A DNA stretch of 46,894 nt from Rhodospirillaceae bacterium (lineage in GTDB: Bacteria; Pseudomonadota; Alphaproteobacteria; Rhodospirillales; UBA2165), in NCBI GenBank assembly GCA_002723345.1, contig PBNV01000051.1, positions 1 through 46,894 on the forward strand, given 5' to 3'. Shown piece after piece: positions 25,663 to 34,655 of this stretch. Within the stretch, counting starts at the first letter, position 1. Each line of letters opens with the position of its first letter. The notes under the pieces were generated by a model that saw only the letters and a list, made by a program, of their open reading frames with translations, was not told the origin of the DNA and did not search any database. Position numbers and translations under genes: made by a program.

Positions 25663-27834
25663 ATGAACCACGTAACGACAGCGAGACCATATTCGCAAAC
25701 AAATAATGCATCTCGAGGCTTGGGATTATTCTCCCCCATTAAAAAAAGATATTCCATCTCAGAATTAATTGCGCTGGGAAATAGTCTCCATAAAAATGGT
25801 AAAATGGAGATAGCAGAATCGGCATTCCGCAAAGTGCTCGAGCATGAACCAAATAACCCTGTCGCCAATCATTTTCTCGGCGTCATTGCTCACCAATCAG
25901 GACACCTGGAGGATGCCGTCCGACTGATTAAAAAAGCAGTTCGCTTGGCCCCTAGCTACAAGCAGGCCCACAATAATCTCGGTAACATCTATGAGGCATT
26001 AGGAAAACCAGAGGCAGCTATTTCGTCGTATCGGAATGCTCTAGACCTTGACGCAGAATATTCAGATGCACTTTTCAACTTGGGTATTGCGTTAAGGCAA
26101 GTAAATAAAATTCTTGAGGCGGAGGAAGTTTTTTTAGAATGTGTCCGCTTAGATCCCAAACGCGCCGACCTTCAGTATGAGATAGGCCAAACATACCAAA
26201 AGTTAGGAAAAAGGACAGAGGCCCAAATAGCATACAGAATAGCTCTTGAAATTGACCCTCAGCACACGGAGGCCCGATTAAACGTTGGAAATATTCTAAC
26301 GACACTCGGTAAAATCGATGAAGCAATTAAGGAATTCGATATAGCGCTTGAGAACTCTCCGAAACATATAAAATTAATCAACAGCAAAGGAGTAGCTCAG
26401 AGGAAAATAGGCTTATTTAATGAATCTCTCGAATGTTCAAAACAATCCCTAGAACTGGATCCGGACAATATTGAGACGCTAAACACGCTGGGTGCTGCAT
26501 ATCAAACTTTGGGAGATAATGAGAGAGCAGCAGACTGTTATTGGCGAGCGCTTCGTCTTAATCCGGAGGCGGAATGCGCACACAAATGTTTGTTATTTGT
26601 TGCCTTAAATTTGCCGGATATCACTTCGCAAGAGCTTTTTGACATCCACCGAGAGGTTAGGTCTCCTTTCGATAAACCACTACTGACGAATAAATCCTTC
26701 CCTGATAGAAGTTTGGACGACCGACGGCGTTTAAAAGTCGGATACCTCTCATCAGATTTTAGGACGCACGTAGTCGCAATGAATATATTGCCATTAATTG
26801 CCAATCATAATCATGAGCACTTTGAAATCTTTTTATACGGACAGGTCGAATATCCTGACGACATAACCGATAATTTTAAAAACTTCGCTGATCACTGGCG
26901 CTCCACAATGCTTATGTCAAATGAAGACGTAGCCCAGATGATTGAAGATGATGACATCGATATATTGATCACGTTAGCAGGAAGATTTGATGAAAATAGG
27001 CCGATAGTAGCATCTTTCCGTCCGGCGCCAGTTCAAGTCAGTTTCCACGATTGCGCGACAAGTGGCCTAGAGGCCATGGACTACTATTTAACGGATAAAA
27101 TACTACACCCATCAGATAGTCCTGAGCAATTTACTGAGCAGTTGTATCGGCTACCAGTATATTATCAGTATCCCATTCAAGAGGGGCTGCCATCTATCCA
27201 GGATACACCCGCTATCGAAAATGATTTCATTACCTTTGGCTGCTTTAATAAACCAGAGAAAATTAGTGAACCAGTGTATGAACTTTGGGCGGAAATCTTA
27301 AAGGCCATTCCTGAAAGCAAAATTCTAATGAAGTACTTTAATCATTATAGCCAGCCTGGAATGCAGGAAAGAATCCAAGGACGCTTTGCAAAATACAATA
27401 TCCCAGAAGATCGACTAATACTTAGATGTGGGATTGATAGCCGGCACAGCCATCTGGATAACTACCATGCGGTGGACATTTCTCTTGATCCATTCCCATT
27501 TAATGGCGCCACGACGACGTTCGAGTCGCTTACAATGGGAGTTCCCGTAGTAACCCTACTAGGGCGACATTTTGTGGATCGTGTCGCATCCTCAATTGTC
27601 ACTCATGCAGGTTTTCCTGAGTTGGTTACAAAGGACAAAAAAGCCTATTTGAATTTGGCAGAAAAATTAGCCGGGGATGTCAGCGCACTGAATCGAATGC
27701 GCCTGTCAATGCGGGACCAACTACATAAATCATCGCTTTGTGATGGAGAGGGCTATGCAAATAAGGTAGAGGGCGCTTATAGAGACATGTGGAGTCAATG
27801 GTGCAAAAGTAACAATTCCGCGGTTGGCCCTTAA
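25663..27834 (+). CDS. TPR-containing O-GlcNAc transferase-like (GT41) glycosyltransferase
   Basis: A 723-residue protein. Residues about 25-320 are tandem TPR repeats (for example AVRLIKKAVRLAPSYKQAHN). Residues about 345-720 match the OGT/SPINDLY catalytic region: KVGYLSSDFRTHVVAMN with the SSDF-x2-H histidine, RPAPVQVSF, TFGCFNKPEKI, and DISLDPFPFNGATTTFESLT followed by MGVPVVTL. Such enzymes attach sugars to Ser/Thr of proteins bound by the TPR arm. Caulobacter FlmG, a TPR-glycosyltransferase, modifies flagellins, so a flagellin or hook substrate is plausible. The usual GHT segment reads GRF here. It has its own CtrA-type site. Substrate and sugar are unknown. Confidence 0.88.
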   Translation: MNHVTTARPYSQTNNASRGLGLFSPIKKRYSISELIALGNSLHKNGKMEIAESAFRKVLEHEPNNPVANHFLGVIAHQSGHLEDAVRLIKKAVRLAPSYKQAHNNLGNIYEALGKPEAAISSYRNALDLDAEYSDALFNLGIALRQVNKILEAEEVFLECVRLDPKRADLQYEIGQTYQKLGKRTEAQIAYRIALEIDPQHTEARLNVGNILTTLGKIDEAIKEFDIALENSPKHIKLINSKGVAQRKIGLFNESLECSKQSLELDPDNIETLNTLGAAYQTLGDNERAADCYWRALRLNPEAECAHKCLLFVALNLPDITSQELFDIHREVRSPFDKPLLTNKSFPDRSLDDRRRLKVGYLSSDFRTHVVAMNILPLIANHNHEHFEIFLYGQVEYPDDITDNFKNFADHWRSTMLMSNEDVAQMIEDDDIDILITLAGRFDENRPIVASFRPAPVQVSFHDCATSGLEAMDYYLTDKILHPSDSPEQFTEQLYRLPVYYQYPIQEGLPSIQDTPAIENDFITFGCFNKPEKISEPVYELWAEILKAIPESKILMKYFNHYSQPGMQERIQGRFAKYNIPEDRLILRCGIDSRHSHLDNYHAVDISLDPFPFNGATTTFESLTMGVPVVTLLGRHFVDRVASSIVTHAGFPELVTKDKKAYLNLAEKLAGDVSALNRMRLSMRDQLHKSSLCDGEGYANKVEGAYRDMWSQWCKSNNSAVGP

Positions 27835-27849
27835 TTTTTGAGTATTAAA

Positions 27850-29544
27850 TTAGCTCATATTTGCCAAATGTTCTTTGATGCGCTTGAAAATTGTCTTTAA
27901 CTCACCACCGTAGAATTGATCCGATCGGTGAAACAGCCTCACACTATCATGCCACGGACTTAGTGTTTTGTGTCCGAGCCACTTCCAATCAGGGATTGGC
28001 GGTAATATAGCAAAAGTGGGTATCCCAAGCGCTCCAGCAGTATAGAGAGTAGTATTTTGCACTGTTATGACAGCATCCATTGCTGACACCTGGGCAACAA
28101 AGGGATCAAAATCCTTGATTGGGTCTATATTTTCGTCGGTTAGAATACGTTGCCCTACTTCGGCCTCAAATCTTTGTATTTCTGTTGAATGATCCCCGTA
28201 TTGAAGGTTTACAAACTTACAATTAGGCGTTTCAAAAAGGGGAGCAAATTGCTCTAGGGCAACTGTTTTCGGTTTTTTACTATGCCACGAGATACCGACC
28301 AGTATTTTATTATGTTCCTGGTACTTCGCTCTTAAATTCTCCTTAATACGGCGATCGGGGAATAAATAGGCACCTGTGTTGGGAAATGATTTGAATTGCT
28401 GGCGGAAAAGACTGGGCAGGTCACCAAGCGAAATTTGGTAATCGTAGTCTTTCAAGTTATCTACTACCGGCCTGACCGATAATTGGGGAAAAGACCGTTG
28501 AAACACTGGAACCAGTCGCTTCTCTGTCTCAAGGGTTATTTCACCGCCAAAAGGGGTAAGCTCGGGTAGGATACTGGCAAACAAGATTTTGTCTCCGATA
28601 CCTTGCTCACTTCGTATTAGAAGGCGTTTGTTTTTTATCGACTCCTTGCCCCAAACGGGCACCACAGAGATGTTCCTAGAATGCTTGTAGTTTGGAGATA
28701 GCCACCTCCAACCATACTCCCTCCAGCCCTCCTCAAGCCTTCCCTTCGCCAACAAAGCATGACCTAAATTGTGATGAGCCTCGGCAAAACTTGGATCAAT
28801 TTTTGTGGCTTCTGCGAAAAATTTAATCGCTTTCGTTAGTTTACCTATGTTGAAATAACAGCGCCCCAGATTAAAATAAATATTGGCCTGTTTAGGTTCT
28901 TGAGCATTGGCCTTTTTAAGAATGCCGATGGCCTCATTATAGCGCGTCTGATCTGATAGAAGTCCCCCCAAATTAGCAAGAATTTGGGCGTTATCGGGTT
29001 CTAACCTCGAGGCAGCAAAAAGGATTTCCACGGCTTTCTCCGGGCGCGATGACCGCAGTTCGAGAAGGCCAAGATTAGCCAACACACCGCCGTTATCTGG
29101 CGCTAGGGCAACCGCTTCCCTCAGAGCGTCACGTGCCTCTTCGTACCGGTTCATTTCAAACAAAAGCACGCCCAGATTGGAATGGGCATCAACTATAAGC
29201 GGGTCTAAAGCAATTGCGGAACGGTAAGCCTCTTCCGCTTCGTCGAGATGCCCGGCCTGCTTCAGGGCTAGCCCCAAATTGCATTGGGCGTCCGCAGACG
29301 TATTATCAATCTTTAGGGACCGCCGAAGCAGACCAATTGCCGCCTCTGCCTCTCCCATTTGCAACCCGATAGCCCCTAGGTTGCGGAGTGCATCCGCGTC
29401 ATCGGGTTTAATCGCTAAATATTTGCGGTATAGGCGTTCCGCATCTGAAAGCCTGTTTAAAGAATGCGCAGTGCGCGCACGGTGGAGAAGATTGTCAGTC
29501 GACAAGCTCGGGCTAGCGAAGGGCCGGAATGTCCGTCTAGGCAT
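27850..29544 (-). CDS. TPR protein with GT9/heptosyltransferase-like C-terminal domain
   Basis: A 564-residue protein convergent with the previous gene (15 nt apart). Residues about 17-285 are eight or so TPR units (ALRNLGAIGLQMGEAEAAI and repeats). The C-terminal half (about 300-560) has RLLIRSEQGIGDKILFAS, ILVGISWHSK and QNTTLYTAGALGIPTFAIL, a pattern of GT-B enzymes related to family 9. It has no signal peptide, so it is probably cytoplasmic. GGAGGG precedes the ATG at a good distance. A protein-glycosylation role is inferred from the TPR-plus-GT build and the flagellar location. Confidence 0.82.
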   Translation of the reverse strand: MPRRTFRPFASPSLSTDNLLHRARTAHSLNRLSDAERLYRKYLAIKPDDADALRNLGAIGLQMGEAEAAIGLLRRSLKIDNTSADAQCNLGLALKQAGHLDEAEEAYRSAIALDPLIVDAHSNLGVLLFEMNRYEEARDALREAVALAPDNGGVLANLGLLELRSSRPEKAVEILFAASRLEPDNAQILANLGGLLSDQTRYNEAIGILKKANAQEPKQANIYFNLGRCYFNIGKLTKAIKFFAEATKIDPSFAEAHHNLGHALLAKGRLEEGWREYGWRWLSPNYKHSRNISVVPVWGKESIKNKRLLIRSEQGIGDKILFASILPELTPFGGEITLETEKRLVPVFQRSFPQLSVRPVVDNLKDYDYQISLGDLPSLFRQQFKSFPNTGAYLFPDRRIKENLRAKYQEHNKILVGISWHSKKPKTVALEQFAPLFETPNCKFVNLQYGDHSTEIQRFEAEVGQRILTDENIDPIKDFDPFVAQVSAMDAVITVQNTTLYTAGALGIPTFAILPPIPDWKWLGHKTLSPWHDSVRLFHRSDQFYGGELKTIFKRIKEHLANMS

Positions 29545-29653
29545 CCCAACCCTCCGTTCGTATCACGCCCACGATTCTATTCCGCGGTTTTTTAATATTT
29601 ATAAATGCCATTTTTTTCTTGCCACCTTGGCAATAGGCAAAAATTGCCGAGTG

Positions 29654-29668
29654 TTAACGACTTTTTCA
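29654..29668. promoter_or_regulatory. weak candidate CtrA box before fliF
   Basis: TTAA-N7-TTCA (one mismatch) lies 84 nt upstream of the fliF GTG in the 207-nt gap. CtrA control of fliF is known in Caulobacter. The gap shows no sigma-54 motif and no gene. Confidence 0.25.
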
Positions 29669-29751
29669 CACAGTAACCATTAATTTTTTAACAACCTTCG
29701 ACAATATTTTTCGACGGCGAAAACGCCGCATCAAACGAGAAGGAACATTGC

Positions 29752-31383
29752 GTGGGCAATCTGTTAGCTTTCCTGAGAAATTTGGGAACCGTCCGTTTGA
29801 CTATTATGGGCGCCGTTCTCTTCGGCTTGGTCTTTTTCTTTACCTTTATGATTTCTCGCCTCACTGGGACGAATCTTGAACTGCTATTCGCGATTCAGGA
29901 CCCAACAGATCAAGCTGCAGTAACCACCCAGCTCTCCTCCCGCGGTGTACCGTTTGAAGTTCAGGGTAACAAAATTCTGGTGCCGGCGGACCAGGTGGCA
30001 AGCCTGCGGTTATCCCTTGCTGCTGATGGAATTCCGGGCAGTGGTGCCGTTGGTTATGAAATCTTTGATGATGCTAGTACCCTTGGAACCACAAATTTCA
30101 TGCAAAATGTGCAATTGGTGCGCGCCTTGGAGGGGGAATTGTCGAAAACCATCAAATCAATTGAGGCCGTACAAAGTGCGCGCGTTCATTTGGTGATGCC
30201 TCGACGCAAACTCTTTTCCCGAGACAAACAAGGGGCCACGGCATCCGTTATCTTAAAACTCAGAGGTGCCTCGTCATTATCAAACGGACAAGTAGCGGCA
30301 ATTCAATACCTCGTCGCCGCCGCTGTACCAGAACTAGATCCCACAAAAGTGTCCATCGTCGACAGTCGTGGGAAGTTGCTGGCAAAGGGGAATGAAGTCG
30401 ACTCTGCAGCAACACGGTCCAGCACGCTGGTAGAACGGAAGGTAAAGTTTGAGAACCGTATGGCAGCACAATTAACAGATCTTTTGGAACGGTCAGTCGG
30501 CATTGGCAACGCAAAAGTAACCGTTCAAGCAGACCTTGACTTTGACCGAATTTCAACCACTGAAGAAACATTTGACCCAGACGGACAAGTCGCGCGGTCC
30601 ACAAAGTCGATCGAAGAGTCTTCTAACGCCGAAGAGGCAGAGGGCTCGGAACCGGTGACGGTTGAGACTAACCTTCCGGATGGCGCTGGCAATGATGATG
30701 CGACCGGCAACACCTCTCGCAATGTTGAATCCCGCGCGGAGGAAGTAACCAACTTCGAAATTTCCAAAAAGATCACTAATCATGTTCGGGAGATTGGCCT
30801 TGTGCGTCGACTCTCCGTGGCTGTCCTAATCGACGGAGAATTGGTAGAAAACGAGAGCGGTGAGGTGGTCTACCGGGAGCGAAGCGACAAAGAAATGGAA
30901 GACCTCGGGCGGCTGGTGGTATCGGCCGCAGGCATTGTCGAAAATCGCGGCGACAGCCTCGAAATAATCAACATGAGATTTATTGAAGACGAAATTGAAG
31001 AGGACGAACCTTTGAGCTTCCTCTTCGGTTTGGATAACAACGAGATAATTCGGATCGCAGAAGTTATCGTGCTACTAATACTAGCTGTACTTGTTATCTT
31101 GCTCGTTATACGTCCATTGCTAGCCCGGGCTTTTGAGGCTCTGCCAGCGGCAACGGCAGCGGCGGAACAAAAATTGCTTGAGGAGGCTGCAGCCATGTCT
31201 CCCGCCTTAACAGGACCGGAGTCAACACAAGAGACCGATACAGAGTATGAGGAACTGATTGATATTGATCGGGTTGAAGGGCGAGTTAAAGCTTCGTCAG
31301 TCAAGAAAGTTGGCGAGATCGTTGAAAAACATCCAGAAGAAGCCCTCTCGATCATTCGCACCTGGATGTATCAAGAGGCTTAA
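29752..31383 (+). CDS. fliF: flagellar MS-ring protein FliF
   Basis: The GTG start has GAGAAGGA upstream. The 543-residue protein has two transmembrane helices (about 16-35 and 432-455) flanking the periplasmic ring-building domains. Family blocks include VPADQVASLRLSLAADGIPG, NFMQNVQLVRALEGELSKTI and SARVHLVMPRRKLFSR. The cytoplasmic tail (about 500-543) ends in the FliG-binding segment VGEIVEKHPEEALSIIRTWM. An acidic insertion lies at about 285-320. It leads a long plus-strand operon that appears to run through to 41169. Confidence 0.96.
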   Translation: MGNLLAFLRNLGTVRLTIMGAVLFGLVFFFTFMISRLTGTNLELLFAIQDPTDQAAVTTQLSSRGVPFEVQGNKILVPADQVASLRLSLAADGIPGSGAVGYEIFDDASTLGTTNFMQNVQLVRALEGELSKTIKSIEAVQSARVHLVMPRRKLFSRDKQGATASVILKLRGASSLSNGQVAAIQYLVAAAVPELDPTKVSIVDSRGKLLAKGNEVDSAATRSSTLVERKVKFENRMAAQLTDLLERSVGIGNAKVTVQADLDFDRISTTEETFDPDGQVARSTKSIEESSNAEEAEGSEPVTVETNLPDGAGNDDATGNTSRNVESRAEEVTNFEISKKITNHVREIGLVRRLSVAVLIDGELVENESGEVVYRERSDKEMEDLGRLVVSAAGIVENRGDSLEIINMRFIEDEIEEDEPLSFLFGLDNNEIIRIAEVIVLLILAVLVILLVIRPLLARAFEALPAATAAAEQKLLEEAAAMSPALTGPESTQETDTEYEELIDIDRVEGRVKASSVKKVGEIVEKHPEEALSIIRTWMYQEA

Positions 31384-31401
31384 AAAGGCAGTTTAAGGAC
31401 G

Positions 31402-32421
31402 ATGGCACGAGTTAAAGACAACTACCGTAATCTTACCGGCGCCGATAAGGCAGCCATCTTCATGCTTTCGCTCGAAGCAGAACATAGCGCTGTATTGTTG
31501 GAGAACATGGAAGATGAAGAAATCAAAGAACTCTCGATAACGATGTCCAATCTGGGGGACATCGATGCGTCAATTGTGGAACGCCTATTTGTCGAATTTG
31601 CGGATCAGATTTCTTCGACTGGGTCTTTAGTTGGGACATTGGACAACACTGAGCGACTGCTTCTAGGGTCTTTAGATAAAGACAAAGTCGATATGATTAT
31701 GGAGGAAATCCGGGGTCCGGCTGGCCGGACCATGTGGGATAAGTTGGGGAACGTAAACGAACAAGTGCTAGCAAACTATTTGAAGAACGAATATCCACAA
31801 ACAGTAGCAGTTGTTCTGTCAAAAATTAAGTCGGATCATGCCGCGCGAGTTCTGTCAGTTTTGCCGGAGAACTTTGCAATGGAGGTTATCATGCGACTTT
31901 TGCAGATGGAGACGGTCCAAAAAGAAGTCTTAGATGGCGTGGAACGGACCCTCAGATCAGAGTTTATGAGCAATCTTTCTCGCACCCAAAGGCAAGACTC
32001 TCACGAGCAGATGGCTGACATTTTTAACTTTCTCGACAGGTCGACAGAAAGCCGTTTCATGGGGGCCTTGGAAGAACGCAGCAGTGACAGCGCAGATCGT
32101 ATCAAGAATTTGATGTTCACGTTTGACGACCTCACCCGTATCGATCAATCAGGGCTACAAGTGTTGTTGCGCCAAGTGGAAAAAGACCAGCTTGCGATAG
32201 CTCTAAAGGGAGCATCTGATGAGATTAAAGATCTATTTTTTCAAAACATGTCCGAGCGTGCCTCTAAAATGATGATAGAGGATATGGAGGCGATGGGCCC
32301 AGTCCGGGTAAAAGAAGTCGATGAGGCACAGTCCAACGTGGTCAATGCTGCCAAAAAACTTGCCGATTCTGGAGAAATCGTCATTGCTGGCGGCGGCGAA
32401 GATGACGAACTGGTCTTCTAA
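31402..32421 (+). CDS. fliG: flagellar motor switch protein FliG
   Basis: At 339 residues this has the standard length. The N-terminal FliF-binding domain, the middle [19 protein letters not shown] motif (about 132-150) and the C-terminal torque domain (about 230-320, with [20 protein letters not shown] and its charged residues facing MotA) are all present. A Gly/Asp-rich tail ends the protein. It lies 18 nt after fliF with AAGGA as ribosome site. Confidence 0.98.
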   Translation: MARVKDNYRNLTGADKAAIFMLSLEAEHSAVLLENMEDEEIKELSITMSNLGDIDASIVERLFVEFADQISSTGSLVGTLDNTERLLLGSLDKDKVDMIMEEIRGPAGRTMWDKLGNVNEQVLANYLKNEYPQTVAVVLSKIKSDHAARVLSVLPENFAMEVIMRLLQMETVQKEVLDGVERTLRSEFMSNLSRTQRQDSHEQMADIFNFLDRSTESRFMGALEERSSDSADRIKNLMFTFDDLTRIDQSGLQVLLRQVEKDQLAIALKGASDEIKDLFFQNMSERASKMMIEDMEAMGPVRVKEVDEAQSNVVNAAKKLADSGEIVIAGGGEDDELVF

Positions 32422-32439
32422 ATTATCGCGCCGAAAACC

Positions 32440-33255
32440 ATGACGGAACTAAAAGAATTTCTTCTCGATTTTGATTTTGACGACATCCAATTGATGAAGG
32501 AAATTGATCAAACAACAAACGAAAAAGAAATACCAAACGACGACGATATTCTAGCTGAGCCCGACCCCGTAGTTGCAACATTTAGCGAGGAGGAACTATT
32601 GGCTGCAAGGCAAGAGGGTTTCGCCGCCGGGAAGGAGGACGGGGTCAAGGAAAGTCTGGGCGGATTAGAAAATAATATGTGTCAAATCTTGGACAAAATT
32701 GCATCGGGTATATCAGACGTTGTGGAAGATCAGAATGCATTCAACGAGAAAACTACAAATGACACATTGCAATTGACCCTGAGTATTTGCCGTAAGCTTT
32801 TTCCAGTTTTAAGCGAGGAGGGAAAACTCACCGAAGTCGCATCAATGACAGAGTCCATGGTTAGTCAAATCCTAGCACAACCAAAAATAACGATTTTTGT
32901 TAACTCTGACATTATTGCTTCATTGAAAGAAAAAATAGATCCGTTTTTAGCAGAGAGGGGCTATGAGGGAATAGCCACTATTTTGGAAGATCCGTCACTA
33001 TCAGTCAGTGGATGCAGAATTCAATGGCAAGATGGTGAGGCGTTGAGAGACCCAGAAGTGGGGTTGCAAGATATTGAGCAGATCATTTCTAGTTCGCTAA
33101 ATGACCAAAATCTGGTGGCCAATTTAAGCCAAGGATCAGGCGCTATGACAGAGTTAGGCTCGGAGAACGAGGCCAGAGCATTTAGTGAGCGCAACACCGA
33201 GGAGCAACCAGACGATCCCCCTGTTGGTACATCCATAGATGATACGTCTACCTAG
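32440..33255 (+). CDS. fliH: FliH-like regulator of the export ATPase
   Basis: A 271-residue protein between fliG and fliN, the usual fliH place. A FliH/YscL-like region includes EEELLAARQEGFAAGKEDG (about 50-68, near a GxxxG-type helix) and the C-terminal half with QLTLSICRKLFPVL and LEDPSLSVSGCRIQW (about 185-199). FliH holds FliI at the C ring through FliN. The last 45 residues are acidic and variable. Its cognate FliI is about 9 kb away on the other strand. Confidence 0.85.
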   Translation: MTELKEFLLDFDFDDIQLMKEIDQTTNEKEIPNDDDILAEPDPVVATFSEEELLAARQEGFAAGKEDGVKESLGGLENNMCQILDKIASGISDVVEDQNAFNEKTTNDTLQLTLSICRKLFPVLSEEGKLTEVASMTESMVSQILAQPKITIFVNSDIIASLKEKIDPFLAERGYEGIATILEDPSLSVSGCRIQWQDGEALRDPEVGLQDIEQIISSSLNDQNLVANLSQGSGAMTELGSENEARAFSERNTEEQPDDPPVGTSIDDTST

Positions 33256-33427
33256 AGAGACAGGGGATGCAATATATACCCCCGAAAACCTGGTTTGCGG
33301 GCAGCGTTCTCAGGGGCACATTTCACGTGACGAACTCGACGAATCGGCATTAGATGCCGGTTTGGGATTATAAGAAACGCGCGATAGAGTAAACTCTCGT
33401 GCCAATTGGCAGCACAAGGAGGTTTCA
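33256..33427 (+). promoter_or_regulatory. palindrome-rich gap between fliH and fliN
   Basis: This 172-nt stretch holds no gene, in an operon whose other gaps are mostly under 30 nt. It contains three perfect palindromic elements: TCACGTGA (33323-33330), a hairpin CGGCAT-TAG-ATGCCG (33345-33359) and TGCCAATTGGCA (33400-33411). The last ends just before the AAGGAGG ribosome site of fliN. There is no T-run, so it is not an ordinary terminator. Possible roles are an operator or an mRNA-processing site. Confidence 0.35.
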
Positions 33428-33808
33428 ATGGGTGACGAAGATCTACAATTATCTGAACTAGAAGAAGAGGGAGAAGGAGAGAATTCCACGCCCTCAACTG
33501 AGAGTGATGATAGCGATCTTGCTAGTGCCGGAGCAATCGAAATTCCCGAAACCCCAAGAAATGCCCAAGATTTGGAGGCGGTTTACGATATTCCAGTCCA
33601 AGTGTCTGCGGTGCTCGGGCGATCCACTATGGAAGTTCAGGAACTTCTCAAGCTAGGAAAGGGCGCTGTCGTGGAATTAGACCGAAAAGTCGGCGAGGCC
33701 ATTGACATTTTTGTAAATAACCGTCTCGTGGCGCGCGGAGAGGTCGTGGTCTTAGAGGATCGACTGGGGATTACCATGACTGAAATAATAAAAACTGACC
33801 GGATCTAG
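33428..33808 (+). CDS. fliN: flagellar motor switch protein FliN
   Basis: A 126-residue protein. An acidic low-complexity N-terminus (about 1-40) leads to the SpoA domain (about 50-122, with VYDIPVQVSAVLGRSTMEV and GAVVELDRKVGEAIDIFVNN). FliN forms the base of the C ring and docks FliH. The ribosome site AAGGAGG lies six nt before the ATG, the strongest in this operon. Confidence 0.97.
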   Translation: MGDEDLQLSELEEEGEGENSTPSTESDDSDLASAGAIEIPETPRNAQDLEAVYDIPVQVSAVLGRSTMEVQELLKLGKGAVVELDRKVGEAIDIFVNNRLVARGEVVVLEDRLGITMTEIIKTDRI

Positions 33809-33818
33809 AGTATTATAC

Positions 33819-34628
33819 ATGCCAGATGAGCCGATAAGCATTGTTCCCACAAAAAATGCGATAGATCTTGCCACAATAGTTGGTCTCCTGGGCGCCTTCT
33901 CGCTTGTTTTCGCCGCAATTTATCTTGGTGGCTCAGTCGGATCTTTCATCAACATACCTTCTATACTGATTGTACTTCTAGGGACTATCGCGGTTACTTT
34001 AACATGCTTCAGTTTTAAGGAGGTTTTGACAACTTTTTTTGTAATCCGAAAAACTATGTCAGCAAACCTCCGTGAGCCAAGCGACGGCGCAGTCCAGATC
34101 CTACAAATTAGTCAACTAGCCCGGCAAAAAGGCATACTCAGCCTGCAAGAGGTTCTAGAAAAAATAAGTGCTGAGCCATTCTTACACAAAGGCATCTCGT
34201 TAATTGTGGACGGACTGCCAGTTAATGAAGTCCAAATAATTTTACGTCAGGAACTGGACGCAATGCTTTTAAGGCATGAAAAAAGTGTGTCCGTTTTAAA
34301 AAAAGGTGCCGAGTACGCCCCTGCTATGGGTCTTATTGGAACGCTCATAGGATTAGTCCAAATGCTTGGCAATTTGGAAGATCCTTCAACAATTGGACCG
34401 AGTATGGCGGTAGCACTCCTTACAACATTTTACGGTGCTTTACTCGCCAATATGGTTTTTAGTCCATTAGCGGCAAAACTGGAGAGAAGTTCCGCGATTG
34501 AAGAAGTGTTAAATGAAATTTATTTGTTGGGTGTTGTGTCTATAGGTCGTCAGGAAAATCCTCGAAGACTGGAAATGCTCTTAAACAGCTCTTTACCGCC
34601 TAAAGATCGAGTGCGCTTTTTCGAATAA
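33819..34628 (+). CDS. motA: stator protein MotA (PomA/MotP type)
   Basis: A 269-residue four-helix membrane protein (about 15-38, 43-64, 167-186 and 195-220). The cytoplasmic loop carries the LRHEKSVSVLKKG stretch (151-163) with the Arg and Glu known to contact FliG, and APAMGLIGTLIGLVQML (168-184) holds the channel proline. The form is the shorter PomA-like one. It lies 10 nt after fliN and 27 nt before flbD. The MotB partner genes are near the left end of the window. Confidence 0.95.
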   Translation: MPDEPISIVPTKNAIDLATIVGLLGAFSLVFAAIYLGGSVGSFINIPSILIVLLGTIAVTLTCFSFKEVLTTFFVIRKTMSANLREPSDGAVQILQISQLARQKGILSLQEVLEKISAEPFLHKGISLIVDGLPVNEVQIILRQELDAMLLRHEKSVSVLKKGAEYAPAMGLIGTLIGLVQMLGNLEDPSTIGPSMAVALLTTFYGALLANMVFSPLAAKLERSSAIEEVLNEIYLLGVVSIGRQENPRRLEMLLNSSLPPKDRVRFFE

Positions 34629-34655
34629 TTAATAAATTGGAGTGAGAATACCAAT

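Noticed and set aside
27832..27852. Possible bidirectional terminator between the two glycosyltransferase genes (TAATTT/AAATTA stem)
   Set aside because: Only six A-T pairs, overlapping both stop codons, with no GC in the stem; too weak to call.
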